Source: Macrotis lagotis (lineage: Eukaryota; Chordata; Mammalia; Peramelemorphia; Peramelidae). From it: 64,000 nt of DNA. Position numbers and translations under genes: made by a program. Where the stretch lies: NCBI RefSeq assembly GCF_037893015.1, contig NC_133658.1, positions 170,184,659 through 170,248,658 on the forward strand, written 5' to 3'. Position 1 is the stretch's first letter, and each line of letters starts with the position of its first letter. Shown here piece after piece: positions 23,121 to 34,850 of the stretch. The notes under the pieces were generated by a model. It ran no database searches and was not told where the DNA came from. It was given only the letters and a program-made list of their open reading frames with translations.

Positions 23121-24334
23121 CTATCCAGAAGTTATCAAGCATGCAAATTATTCATGTATTGTATCTGTACTTAGATTGGTCATTCAGAAGAAAGTTTTGA
23201 GTCCATCTGTTTACATAGACTTTTACCTCTAGTCCCTCTTGGGCATTTATAAATAATTATCATTTATATTATCATTTATTTTAAGTATCAATGTCAATAA
23301 TAATATTTATTTATATTTGAATACATTAATGTTATTATTTTATGATCTAATATATTCATTGTGTTTTGCTACAGATGTACTAAATGTGTCCATCTGTCTG
23401 ACAACCTTAACTGGGGATTATATTGGGGGTAGAGCTTATATTACATGCATCCTGAAAAAAATCACACGGGTTTATTTTTGAAGAAATATGGTAACTTTAA
23501 TCAAATGATAAGAAAGTCAAATTAGGAGGGACTATGAAGTAAATGTATAAGGAAGAGGGTCATATCGCAAGCGTAGATGATTCTTTTTGAGAAGTTTTGT
23601 GATAAAAAAAGGAGGAGAGATATAAAACAGTAGATATTCTACTATGCAGAAGATCTATCCAATGCTATATAATGTGAGTTGTATCAGAAGAAAAGTAGCC
23701 TAGAACGAGGAAGAGAAACTGTTTCACTTATTGGACTACATTCAGTAAAGAAGCTAAGTATGGAATTGAACAGTCATTGCCAATCAATAGACTCCACCAT
23801 TCTGGAAATACTGATGGATGACTAGGGCAACTTAGCACAGTACCTAGTCCATTACTACTTAATTAGTTACTTAATAAATGCTAGTTGATTTACTACAAAG
23901 GGTCAATGTAAACTAGAGTTTAGGTCAATTCAAGAATCAAATTTTTCTCAATTATATCAAATCCAAGGGTCTAGGACTGGAGTGAGAAGCTGGGAGCATA
24001 AGCAAAATTTTCAAACTAAGGATAAAAAAAGATAGAAACCACAAGGGTTGGGACTGTTTTCCAAAAGGTTTCCCCTTGATGCAAGCAGCATGTGTTCCCC
24101 ACGAGGTGCTGATGGATCAGGATGGTCATATTCTGTGCCCTGCTCTGCTCCCTCCTTACTCAGCTCCACTGGTGAGGTCGTTATGGATTTGGACTCTGGG
24201 ATAAACAAGTAAAGGAGAGGATTAACAAAAGGGATTCCATTGACTCTTTGTCATCAAATAGACAAAACCACCCCGCTTTAATGTGGAGAGGTGAACATGA
24301 CTGATATTAGTTCCCTATGGAGTTAACCACAGAT
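23121..24334. other. No gene; short L2 end
   Basis: AT-rich. An L2 3' tip on the plus strand is visible at about 23836-23892 ('agcacagtacctagtccatt', 'acttaataaatgctagttga'). The 65-codon minus ORF at 24011-24208 has no recognised domain. Confidence 0.4.
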
Positions 24335-24700
24335 TGCTGCACTGGGGCCACCATGTCTTACTCATGAGATTCAATTCTCTCTTCTCACTCACTTCTTAAC
24401 CCCCTACAATCTGGATTCTTATCTCATCAAAAATAACAAAGACTTCTAAAACCAAAGAGCTTCTCTCAATCTTCATTCTTCTTGATCTCTCATCAGCCTT
24501 TAACAATACTGATCACAATCTCTCTCTTCCTTCATACTCTCTTCTCCCTAGATTTTCAGGGCACTACCCTCTCCTGGTTCTCCTAGGTATTAGACTAATC
24601 CTCATTCTCCTTTTTTGGGATCCTCATTCAGGTCATGCTATAGATGTCTCATAGAATTCTATCCTGGGCCCTCTTCTATTCTAACTCTATACATAATAAA
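24335..24700 (+). pseudogene. L2 ORF2 reverse-transcriptase relic, 5' part
   Basis: Translation gives a broken version of the L2 reverse-transcriptase block '…NPLQSGF…', then 'FFLISHQPLTILITISLFLH' and 'TLFSLDFQGTTLSWFS'. This corresponds to the L2 motif 'LDLSAAFDTVDHPLLL..LFSLGF.GTALSWFSSYL'. The catalytic Asp region is frameshifted and altered. Nucleotide words 'gggccctcttctattctaac' continue the L2 order. It stops abruptly at about 24700 and resumes at 25950, so this is one L2 copy split by an insertion. L2 has long been inactive in mammals. Confidence 0.75.
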
Positions 24701-25949
24701 TCTTTAACTTTTGTGGAGTAACTTTCCTAAAAAATTGGCATGTAATTTTTTTTTTAAAATGTCAATGTTGCTGCATTGAATCTATGGGAAATAAGGGATT
24801 AGGTTTCCCACAACCACCCAAAACCATAATCTTTTGCTAGAGATGCTGAAAATACATTTTATGTATACAATTCTTTGTAAAAAACATTAATTCTGATAAT
24901 ATACATTTTCCTGAAACAGTAACCAACAAAATGCAATTGTTGTTTTTTAGTCATTTGAGTCATATCTGATTCCTCATGATCTCATTTGGATTTTTTGGGA
25001 GAGGGGCAGAAATACTAAAATGTTTTTGCCATATCCTTCTCCCTCTCATTTTATGAATGAAGAAACTGATGCAAACAAGGTTAAGTGACTTGCCTAGGAT
25101 CACACAGCTAGTAAGTGCCTGGAGACAAATTTGAATTCAGGTTACTGGTTCTTTCTGACTCTAGACCTGGCCCTTTATCCACTCATTGTAATACCTACTT
25201 GTCCTCAAAATATAATATACAAAACAAAATGGGTACCATGAAAAGAAAATGTCCTCATTAGTAATTGCTTAGAATTACTTTTGTATTAACATCCCAATTT
25301 TTAAAACCATTAATTTCCAATAATAACTTTTTATAACATAGGAAATCTACAGTACCATAAATATCAAACAGCAAAACAAAAACATTTTTAACTCAAATCT
25401 AAACTTTCACTGTGTTAGATGGCAGATGGGGATATTGTACTATATATCATACTGCTATAAATCTCTCTACTTTGCCTGCTCTACAAAAACCAAAGGAAAG
25501 GTTGCTAGGTCATTAGTTGCTACTGTCACCATCAGAAGATACTGAGACTAGCAAGATCTAAACATCACCTCTGACACTATCCTTCATGGTTGGTGGATAT
25601 CATTGGAGATCATGTAGGAGGCACCAGTTTTTAATAATGTATCAGTGGACATTTGCTTCATGAGCCATTTGAGGGGTCTTGGAGTAGAGAAACATAGCAG
25701 AGGTAAGTTGAAGTTAGCCTTGAGGCTGTGATTGATTATGGGATCAGCAGCCTCAGTGTCTCCAGACAGCTGGTCAATTATGTCAAGCCACCCTTCAAGC
25801 TTAGAAACAATGGAACATTCATTTTTTTCCCCTCTATTGCACAAAGTCTCGAATATGCATGGTTGCCAACCCAAAAGGGGAAAAAAATTACAAATAAAAT
25901 CACCTGATTGAAGTAAAAAAAAAGTTAAATGTGAGAATTGACTAAACTA
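24701..25949 (-). pseudogene. Insertion in L2: candidate processed pseudogene
   Basis: About 1.25 kb interrupts an L2. On the minus strand, 25584-25874 stays open for 96 codons and ends in a stop. The C-terminal part reads plausibly as protein (GWLDIIDQLSGDTEAADPII … LLKTGASYMISNDIHQP). It is followed by about 0.8 kb of AT-rich, 3'-UTR-like sequence. A T10 run at about 24748-24757 could be the poly-A of a minus-strand retrocopy. I do not recognise the parent gene, no clear target duplication is seen, and the upstream start is not an ATG. A younger RTE-tailed SINE (24935-25205) sits inside. It could equally be an unknown non-coding insertion. Confidence 0.35.
24935..25205 (-). mobile_element. 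RTE-tailed SINE, minus strand
   Basis: Reverse tail 'caattgttgttttttagtca' and 'catatccttctccctctcat', then 'tgaatgaagaaactgatgca' and 'cacacagctagtaagtgcct'. It is nested in the insertion that splits the L2. Confidence 0.8.
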
Positions 25950-26670
25950 CAATTGGTGATCTCATCAGCTTTCATGAATTTAATTAACACCTATGTGCTA
26001 ATGATTCTCAGATCCATTTATCCTGTCCCAGACCTCTATCTCTTATCTCCAACTACTTTTCAAATATCTTGAATTGGATTCCCAGTAATCACCTTAAACT
26101 CAACCTGTCCAAAAGGAAACTCACAATCTTTCCCACAAACCTTCCCCTGCCCCAGTTGCTATTGAGAACACTACTATTCCCCCAGTTCCCCAGACTCACA
26201 TACCAGGTATCACTGTTGGCTTTTCACTCTCTCTCATCCTCCATATCAATCTACTACCAAGATTTATCAATTTCACCTATGTAATACCTAAAAATACCAT
26301 CTTCTTTCTTCTGACACTGCCACCATGCTAGTGCATCATCAACTCATGCTTGCATGAGTTGCAATAACCTACTGATGATTCTGTCTTCCTCAAGTCTCTT
26401 CTCATGCCAATCTAGCCTCCATTTATCTGCCAAAGTGATTTTTCTAAAATGCAGATCTATGTCACTCCTCTATTCAGTAAACTCAGGTGGCCCCCTATTC
26501 CTTCTTGTATCAAATAAAAGAAATTCTGGTTGACATTCAAAGTCTTCCATCTTACACACACCCCACACACAGACACACACCTTTCCAGTCTTTTTACACC
26601 TTCTTTCCCTGTACATACTCCTCAGTCTAATGACATTAGCTTTCTGGCTGTTCCTTGAACACATATAAGA
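25950..26670 (+). pseudogene. L2 ORF2 relic, 3' part
   Basis: It resumes the L2 reverse-transcriptase gene at 'ttggtgatctcatcagcttt', just past the point where 24335-24700 stops. It continues with 'gtgctaatgattctcagatc', 'cttaaactcaacctgtccaa', 'ctgacactgccaccatgcta', 'ctgccaaagtgatttttcta' and 'ctttccagtctttttacacc'. Frameshifts and stops abound. The longest open piece (26069-26284, 71 codons) is in the original sense. A short CA-rich patch (26562-26580) lies within. Confidence 0.78.
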
Positions 26671-27784
26671 TCACATCTTTCAGTGAGAAATCCCTTCCAA
26701 TCTAATACTTATCATCAACAGATTAAAGTGTGGATGAGACCAAATTCATGACTTTGAGCCTCATTTGTGATTTGCTGTTTCATGGCCATGGACTGCATCC
26801 ACATCCCAAACCAAACACTTTGCAAAAATCATTGGTCACAAGAGACACTTCATGAGATAGTGAGAATGGTTCTGCTATTAGAAAAAAAACTACTTAATTT
26901 AATCATTTGCTCTCCCAATGATGGTCTCAGTTGCACTATCCTTTGGAGACAAAGGAGATAAGAAATGGACATGAAGGTCCTGGAGAGCTTTAGCACCACT
27001 CTCCACCCAAGCGAAGCTAGAATTTAAGAATTTTAAATCTACTGTAGTAGATGCCTCATTAGTCAGTAAGGTCTATTTGTTCTCCACCAGTGAGTTCCTC
27101 TCTCTCTCCCTTTCTCCGTAAGGATACACATCATTATCAACAAAACCATTTAGGAGTCATCAGACAAAGACCAAACAATTTAATTTATGTTCCATATGTA
27201 TCAGCTGCAGGGAGTTTAAGCTCTACTGAATAATGGAATTCCATTTGGTGAATCACATGCCTGTGGGAAAGACAGCATACTTCAGTTAATAGAGCACACC
27301 AGAGGATTTAAGGTCAGAGGACCTGTACTACTCTTACCAGCTTGATCAGGGAAATTTTATGGGACTCCTTTCAAGGTGGGTTATCTTAACCACTCTATGT
27401 CTTAGTGTTTCTAAATTTTGCAGAGGAAAGATAAAGGGCTGACCAGATTACATAATCCAATTCCTTCTACAACTATTTAAGCCAGTCTCTTCTAATGATA
27501 ATATGTCTAAATACTTATATGTATAACCCACATTTAGGACAGTGCCTAATACATAGGAAGCTAGAAATGGAAGGAAAACCTGAGAAGAAATAATTCTTGA
27601 AAGTCTAAATGAGGCCAGATGGATACTCACTTGAGGAGAAAGGCAACTTAAGTGAACTTGACCCCTTATGGAAAAAAAGGAGTACTGGACGTAGTGCCCC
27701 ATGAGTAGTTTTGAAATGGGATTTGGGTATACCCAGTGATTTCAGCAAGTTTGGTACAAAGAATAGAGCACTGATTTTTTTGTT
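26671..27784. other. No gene; faint MIR-like block
   Basis: A weak MIR-like core may lie at 27280-27430. The 84-codon minus ORF at 27448-27702 has no recognised domain. Confidence 0.35.
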
Positions 27785-29850
27785 AATATTTTATTTAAAA
27801 TTGTTACTTCTTTGTTCATTAGGGACCTTGTTCTTTAGTTTTCTTTTCTGTCTTGACTCTCCCTGAATAATGTATCAAAACCATGTCTGTGTCATAGAAG
27901 GAATTTGATAGGATTTCTTCTTTTGCTATCTTTGCAAATAATTTATGTAACATCATAATTAGTTGTTCTTTGCATGTTAAATAGCATTCGCTTGTGAATT
28001 CATCTGGTTCTGGAAATTTTTAAAAGTTCTTTTATGGCTTGTTTAAATTCTTCTTCTTATATTAGATTATTTAACTTCAGTATTTCTTGTCCAGTTAATT
28101 TGGCTATTTTATATTCTTGTAAATATTCACTAATTTCTCTTAAGCTGCTAGTTTTATTGGCATATAATTGGTCAAAATGATTTCTAATAATATCCATAAT
28201 TTCTTTTTGTTTTGAATTCTCCTTTTTTCATTTTTGTTACTAATATTTGGCTTCCTCTTGTCTCTTTTTAGTCAAATTTACCACCACCCCCAAAAAATAA
28301 CTTACAGTTTCTGGTATAATTTATTCATTCAATGGAGTTTTTGCATTCAATTTTGTTAGTCTTCTTTCATTTGGAAAATTTCCATTTTAGTGTTTTGTAT
28401 TGTTTCTTAATTTGTAGGTTTTCTGACATTTCCAATTCATTGATCTGTTCTTTCTCCTTTTTTTGTTAACAAAAATGCATAGAGGGGCAGCTAGGTGGCA
28501 CTGTGGATAGAGTACTAGTCCTGGAGTCAGAAGGACCTGAGTCCAAATCCAACCTCAGACACTTAACAATTACCTAGCTGTGTGACCTTGGGCAAGTCAC
28601 TTAATCCCATTGCCTTGCCCCCTAAAAATGCATAGAAATATAAATTTTCCTCTAAGGACTGCTTTGACTGTTGTAATATTGTCCCATGTTGTCATTATCT
28701 TTACTAAGATTATCTTTTCTATGATCTGTTCTTTGATGCACCAGTTCTTCAATATGTTAAATTGTTAATAACTTCATTTTAACATTTTCAGCCCTATTTT
28801 ATTGAATATAATTTTATGGCTATATGATCATTGTATATAATACTTCTGCTTTTTTGCATTTGTGAGATTTTTATTATGTAAGATGATTGGGTTTGCAAAG
28901 TTATCATGCACAGCTGAGAAATATGTATGCCTCTTTTCCATTCAATATTTTCTAGAAGTCTGCCATATCTAATTTTTTCCTCAGGACCTAAGTCTCTTTC
29001 TTGTTTATTTTTGTTATACTAATATGGAGCTGATGGGGAAATTGGGTTCTCCCAGCATTACAGTTTTATTCCCTATCTCTCTTTATAATTAATTTCATTT
29101 TTGCTTTAAGTTTTTAGAAATTATGCCACTGGCTACATATATGATAAGTATTAAAAATCAATTCATTGTCTTTTACCTTTCAGTAAAATGTAGTTTCCAC
29201 ATTTATTTATTTTAAAGAGATCTTTTTTGCCGTTGTCTTATCTAAAATCATATTTCTTACTTCTAGGTTTTTGTGTTTTATGTAGCACAATAGATTTTGC
29301 TCCTTCTACCTATCATACTTATGCACCAGTCTTTATGTTTCAAGTATATTTCTTGTAGACAATTATCATGCTAGATATTGCTTTTTAATTCATTCTCCTG
29401 ACTTCCATTCGGGAGGTGAATTTATCACATTCATATTCAAAAATGACAGTTAATTGATAATTTCACTCTATTTTATTCTTGGACTTATTTTTCCTCTAAG
29501 TTCCAAACTCCCTATTTATTGCAAGTTACTGTGCTTCCCTCTCCCCATCCCTCTTGAACTTTTTTTACTCTATCTTCTCCTTAGGGTTAGGATTTCTTTT
29601 GTTCATAACTATCCCTACCTCAAGCTAACCCGTCTCATATATTCTTCCTTCTCTTCCTGTGTAGCTCTAATGTGCTCTGCATTCTTTGGTTCAGTTCAGA
29701 GGAGCAAAGTTCAAGTAACAGTGGCTCATCATCTCCTCTTCAAGTTTGTATAACACAAGTCCTGTTTGCACAATCTGATTATTCAGGTTAACAAATTCCT
29801 CCATCTTTTCCCCTAACATGTCTTTAAAGTCCTTGCATCTTGTCAGTTTT
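27785..29850 (-). mobile_element. L1 ORF2 5' portion, inverted segment
   Basis: Minus-strand L1 ORF2, heavily decayed: 'gtgaattcatctggttctgg', 'tcctctaaggactgctttga', 'gtcccatgttgtcattatct', 'gagctgatggggaaattggg' are antisense L1 words. In element sense it runs from endonuclease/linker sequence (near 29850) into the reverse transcriptase. It ends at about 27785 with the antisense of 'aaataaaatattaacaaaaa'. The next L1 position in sense order is found at about 29870 on the plus strand. Together these form one 5'-inverted L1. A SINE at 28484-28623 is nested in it. Confidence 0.75.
28484..28623 (+). mobile_element. Young CORE-SINE in L1
   Basis: A full SINE from 'ggggcagctaggtggcactg' to 'attgccttgccccct', with a perfect 13-bp target duplication (AAAAATGCATAGA) at 28471-28483 and 28624-28636. 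Confidence 0.93.
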
Positions 29851-31076
29851 CTTACATTTAAAACAGCATAACTAATATTATACTATATGATCAGGTCATA
29901 TTATTAATATCAGAAATGCCAGATTGGTCTAGTATGAAGCAATCATATTAATAACAAAATCAACAGAAATCTTATAATCATATCAGAAGATACAGAAGAA
30001 ATTACTGACAAAAATACTCATTTCTCTTTTAAAAAACAATCTGTTTTAAACATTTAAACATTTGAAAAGTGGGACTTTCCTTAAAATAGTAAATAGCATA
30101 TAACTAAAACCAAAAAACTGTTATTGTGTTTAATATAATATAGGTAGAGAAGAAAATATTACACATTTTTATTATATTATATTATATATAATGATGTAAA
30201 GATGCAATGATTATATAATGATGTAAAGAACATCAAAGAGTCAAGTAAAAATTAATTGAAATAACATCTTCAGCAAAACTGCAACATATGAAATAAATCT
30301 ACATAAATCATCAGGATTTCTATATTATACAATATATAGCAATAAAACTCAGAAAGAAAAGATAGAAAGTAGAATTCTATTGAAAATTACTACAGGATAT
30401 GTAAGTATTTGAGTGTCTTTGAAGATACATATTAAAAACTATAATAGACAAATAATTTGAAAAATATTAATTGGTTATGATTGAGATGAGTCAATATAAC
30501 AAAAATAACAATACTATCCAAATCAATTTATGTATTCAGTGTCATTCCCATCAAATCTACAAAGAATTATTTTATAGAATTAGAAAAAATAATAAAATTC
30601 TTATGACAGGAGAAAATATTAAGAATTTGAAGAGAAATAATGGAAAGAAATAAGAATTAAGGAGGTTTAGAAGAGTATGATCTCAAACTATACTACAAAA
30701 ATATTTTTTTTAAATGTGGATGGAATTGGTTAAAAAATAGAGAGATCTATCAGTGGAACATATTAGGTACAAATCATACATATATAAACAAACATCTGAA
30801 TCTAGTATTTTATAAAAAAAAAAGACCTTTGATACTGATAAAAGAACTCACTGTATGACAAAAACAGATGGGAAAATTAAACAATAGTATGAAAAAATCA
30901 AATTTAGATCAAAAACCTCGCAATTTTATTTATACAGAAATAATCTCCAAAAGGATAAGTGACCTAGATTAAAAAAAAAGTCATATCATAAATAAATTAG
31001 AGAAACATGAGGGAAATTGCCCCTCAAATGTCTCATGGGAGAAAAGTTCATCACAGAAGGATGCAAAAATTTACAA

Positions 31077-31290
31077 TTGATATTTACTAAACATCTACTT
31101 AATAGTTCCAGGTACTGTGTTAAGTACTGGGGACAAATAAAAAGGTCAAAGAAAGCCCCTGCCCTTAAAGAACTTACAATCTAATGAAGTTGGAGTGCTT
31201 ATATAAAGGCAATAAGTTTAAATGTAATAAAGTGCTATATTAACCTATTATCATTATCTCCACTAAATGAGAAAACTGGGTCTTAGAAAC
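31077..31290 (-). repeat. L2/MIR-like segment inside L1
   Basis: 'ttactaaacatctacttaat', 'ggtactgtgttaagtactgg', 'cctgcccttaaagaacttac' form a reverse L2 3' end. A reverse MIR-like patch follows ('atctccactaaatgagaaaa'). This could be an L2-tailed MIR copy inserted in the L1. Confidence 0.6.
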
Positions 31291-31994
31291 ATCCTGACAG
31301 ACAGAAATAAAGACTATAAAATGAGTACATAAAATTTTGATTACCAAAAATTTTAAAGCTTTTGTACAAAGATACTCAATAAATATTATTCAAAGGAAAA
31401 AATTGGGGAGGGGAATCACTACAGAAAGTTTCTCTCATAAAATTTTCATAGCCAATCTATGGTAGGAGATGATTCAAGTTTATAAGAATAAAAGCTATTC
31501 CCCGATTGATAAATGATCTAATAATATTAATAGGTAATTCTCAAGGGAAGAAACTCAGGCTACTTATAATAATATGAACAAATTCTCCATATTATTACTA
31601 ATTAGAGGAATGCAAATTAAAGCAATTTTGAGGTTCTATCTCACATTTATCAGCATGACAAAGATGGAAAAAAGTAAAATGACAAATATTACAGGGACTG
31701 TAAGAAAATAAATTGATACACTTCTGATTAACCTATGGATAGGAGAAATCATTCTGGAATTATCTGCAAAGTGTTACTAAACATCACAAACCTTTTGATC
31801 CAATTATAGCAAATTTGATAACCAAATGAAATCAAAGGAAGATGAAAAGGTCTTTGGTGCAGACAAATTTTTATAGCAGTCCTTTTTGTTGAGGTAAAAA
31901 AAACAGGAACTCAGGAGATGGTCATAAATTGAAGAATAGCTGAAAAGGTTTTGGTATATGAATGTAATAGAACAGTATTGTGCTATGAGAACTG

Positions 31995-32185
31995 CACCAG
32001 CTAGATGGTGCAATAGTGTATACAGTGCTGAAACTAGAGTCTTCCTCAGTGCAAATCAAGCCTCTGATATATACTAGCTATGAGATCCTGGGCAAGTCAC
32101 TTAACCCACTTTGCCTCAGTTTTCTCATCTGTAAAATGAGTTGGAGAAGGAAATAGCAAATAACAAACATTAATCCATAGCAAAG
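31995..32185 (+). mobile_element. RTE-tailed SINE in L1, truncated tail
   Basis: Head 'gcaccagctagatggtgcaa', core 'gagatcctgggcaagtcact', then 'aatgagttggagaaggaaat' and a short tail. It splits the L1 C-terminal region. Confidence 0.75.
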
Positions 32186-32389
32186 AAGTGATGGATTACA
32201 TATGTATCTGTATTTATTTACCTATCTATAAACAACCATTGAGGAATTTGCTTGACTATGTTTATTTATTACAAGGAATTTGTTGTTTTAATGGGATGGG
32301 AGAGAGGAAAAAATACATTTCTGTTTGTTTTAATAGAGTGATAGGATGCAACAGATGTGAAAAATTGCATGATGATTACAATAATAAAG

Positions 32390-32660
32390 TGCTAGTATTA
32401 AATAGAATTTATATAGCACCTACTATGTTCCAGACACTGTGCTAAGTGTTTTATAATATCTCATTTGATCCTCACAACAATCCTGGGAGGAACATGCTGT
32501 TATTATTCCCATTCTGCAGTTAAGGAGGCTGAGGTAAACAGAGGTTAGGTGACTTGTACCAGATTATAGAACTAGTAATTATCTGAGGCTGGGTTTAAAT
32601 TAAGATCTTCCAGACTCCAGGTCCAGCACCCAATGCACTGTGCCACCTAGCAGCCTCTAG
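32390..32660 (-). repeat. Full MIR/CORE-SINE, minus strand
   Basis: From 'acctactatgttccagacac' through 'atttgatcctcacaacaatc' and 'aggttaggtgacttgtacca' to the head 'gcactgtgccacctagcagc'. The head resembles the marsupial CORE-SINE and the rest is MIR-type. Confidence 0.8.
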
Positions 32661-32739
32661 ATTACCTTCCATTTACATTTTATGGAACTTGTAGATACAG
32701 AGTTTTAATATAAATATAAATACATAGCTAATTTTTCCA

Positions 32740-32865
32740 GTTTATTGCAAACTCCTTGAAAATGGATTGCCTTTTCACTCTTTTTGTATCCCTATCACTT
32801 TAGCAAAGTGCTTGGCATGTAACAGATGCTTTAAAAAAGTGTCTACTAGTTGATGGATTGATTTG
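32740..32865 (+). repeat. L2 3' end
   Basis: 'gcaaactccttgaaaatgga', 'tttgtatccctatcacttta' and 'gcttggcatgtaacagatgc' give the L2 3' terminus. Confidence 0.75.
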
Positions 32866-34076
32866 TAAGTTCTTTTCCTTTAGAATGCATTTTCTCTGAT
32901 GGCAGAAACTTACCATATTTTATGTTTTATTTAATTTTTTGGTACCAAGACTTATCACAATGATGAGAATACATGACTAGCCACTGATAAATACTTTGTT
33001 AAGTGACTAAGACTAGGTCTTCTGACTTTAAATCCAGAAGTCTTTCCAAAGTATCATGCTGTCTCACTTGACCCTGCCCACCTTCTTATCAGTAAAAAAA
33101 AGGAAAGAAATTATACTAGTCTAAGGACTCTAGATATGAGCTAGGTCTTCCTAATTGGAACATAAAGGGGAGTCAACATTTTTATTATTTTTAATCATTA
33201 TTAAAATCCAGTTTTTGCCAGGTCTTTTGCCTTCTGGCTGTACAGCCAAAGAACCCATCAGAAACTGAAAATGAGTCTGAGTCACCAGGCTGAAAAAGGA
33301 AATAAGATTTCAGAAGGACATTGATTGTCCTGAGCCAATCTATCTGAGTTCTCAAGTGCTTTGTGCAGAAGAAGCCAACAACATCGATGAATATAAACAG
33401 GCCAAGCAAGTGACAGACCTTGACTCAGAGTGATTTTCCAAGTGAAGGGGAAAGCCAAGGCGCCCCACTCCTCCTTGACTACCTTGACCCCTGCAATGAG
33501 TCATTGCTTTCTCATTCTGCTGCACCACCAGATTCATTGGGAGGGAAAAGGCAGCCCAGTGCCTTGTAGGGGCAAAACATCTTTAAATGACTGCATAGAG
33601 ACTAATTCAAATGCTCCTGGATCTACTCCCAAGGAAATAGTCAACAGGGTTACTTTTTTGCAGTTGTGAGTGACCTTTTCTACAAAGGGTTGCAGAACTT
33701 TATATATACTTTACACAGCTGGGCTATGAGTTAGTTCAGAGGCTGGCTTCAGCAGGCAACAATACACAAAACCTCAAAATGGACCTTAATATCAGCAAAT
33801 TCCAGGTGGTAACCTAAAGCACAAAAGGACTAGAGCCTTAGACTAGCTGTATGTGAAATTATTCCGTAATCAAAGTGTACTTTCCCAGAACTGGGGTGGA
33901 TCTAGATAAACTAACTGCTTCTGTGATATTTTATTAGGGTTTATCTCCATATTCCATATTTCATCAGTGGGGGAATGCCAACCAAGTATTACCTACCTCC
34001 AATAGCTATACCTCCTCATTGACCAAGTCCTACCATCAATAGTTTAGTCAGTCAATAAATATCTACTACATACCAA
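32866..34076. other. No gene; possible unique sequence
   Basis: 33100-34030 has higher GC than its surroundings and no repeat I recognise. ORFs of 60-79 codons occur in opposing strands (33191-33409, 33352-33537, 33430-33669), none with a known domain. A short L2-like 'agtcaataaatatctactac' lies at about 34049. Confidence 0.4.
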
Positions 34077-34326
34077 TGGGCAGCTAGGTGAGATAGTTAA
34101 TAGAGTACTTGGTCTGGAGTCGGGAATTCCTCTTCATGAGTTAAAATCTGGCCTCAGATACTCACTAGTTTTGTGAGTGCAGATCTCTTTACTCTATTGG
34201 CCTCAGTTTCCTAATCTGAAAAATGAACTGGAGAAGGATATGGCAAACCATTCCAGTACTTTTGCCAAGAAAATCTCAAGTAAGAGCATTAAGAGTTGGA
34301 TACAACTGAAGAATGACCCAACAACA
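34077..34326 (+). mobile_element. RTE-tailed SINE
   Basis: 'gggcagctaggtgagatagt', 'ggcctcagatactcactagt', 'aactggagaaggatatggca', 'aaccattccagtacttttgc', ending 'gaatgacccaacaacatc'. Confidence 0.85.
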
Positions 34327-34430
34327 TCTATGCGCAAAAATGATGTTAAATGACTGAATAAAAAGAAAGACAAAAGGCAGTCAATTCAATAAAGTTTCCT
34401 TGATAAGGATATTTTAAAAGAGAAGATTGA

Positions 34431-34588
34431 GGGGTGGCTAGGTGGCATAGTGGATAAAGCACCAGCCTTGGAGTCAGGAGTACCTGGGTTCAAATCTGGT
34501 CTCAGACACTTAATAATTACTTAGTTGTGTGGCCTTGGGCAAGCCACTTAGCCCCATTTGCCTTGCAAAACAAAAAAACCTAAAAAAA
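34431..34588 (+). mobile_element. Young CORE-SINE
   Basis: Full length, 'ggggtggctaggtggcatag' to 'aaaaaacctaaaaaaaa'. An 11-of-12 target duplication is present (agagaagattga at 34419-34430, agagcagattga at 34589-34600). Confidence 0.92.
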
Positions 34589-34699
34589 AGAGCAGATTGA
34601 ACTGTATCAACACATATTTGCCAAGATAGGCCAATCAACCACAGCTTCCAGGGAATATCAAAATTCAGGCCCATAGTGACCTCATGAAATTGGTTAATC

Positions 34700-34850
34700 A
34701 ATGAACATGTACTTTAGAGCTGGAAGAAACCTTAGAGATCATCAAATACAATGTTCTCTTTTACAATTAAGGAAAATAGAGTTAGACAGGTAAAGAGATT
34801 TGAACATAGGCCTATGTGAAGCTTGAAATTGAGGTTCCATTGATCTATCT
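34700..34850 (-). repeat. Old MIR-like repeat
   Basis: 'ttagagctggaagaaacctt', 'agagatcatcaaatacaatg', 'ttttacaattaaggaaaata' match the 'gagctggaagggacctt…ttacagatgaggaaa' family. Confidence 0.5.

Larger units (their letters stand above)
29870..32370 (+). mobile_element. L1 ORF2 3' portion, sense segment
   Basis: L1 ORF2 order on the plus strand: 'ctatatgatcaggtcatatt', 'catatcagaagatacagaag', 'aatctacataaatcatcagg', 'caaatcaatttatgtattca', 'cagtggaacatattaggtac', 'tctcacatttatcagcatga', 'gtatatgaatgtaatagaac'. A 3'-UTR-like tail follows ('cttgactatgtttatttatt', 'gggatgggagagaggaaaaa'). It is full of stops. Insertions of L2/MIR (31077-31290) and a SINE (31995-32185) interrupt it. It adjoins the inverted segment in twin-priming arrangement. 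Confidence 0.78.
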
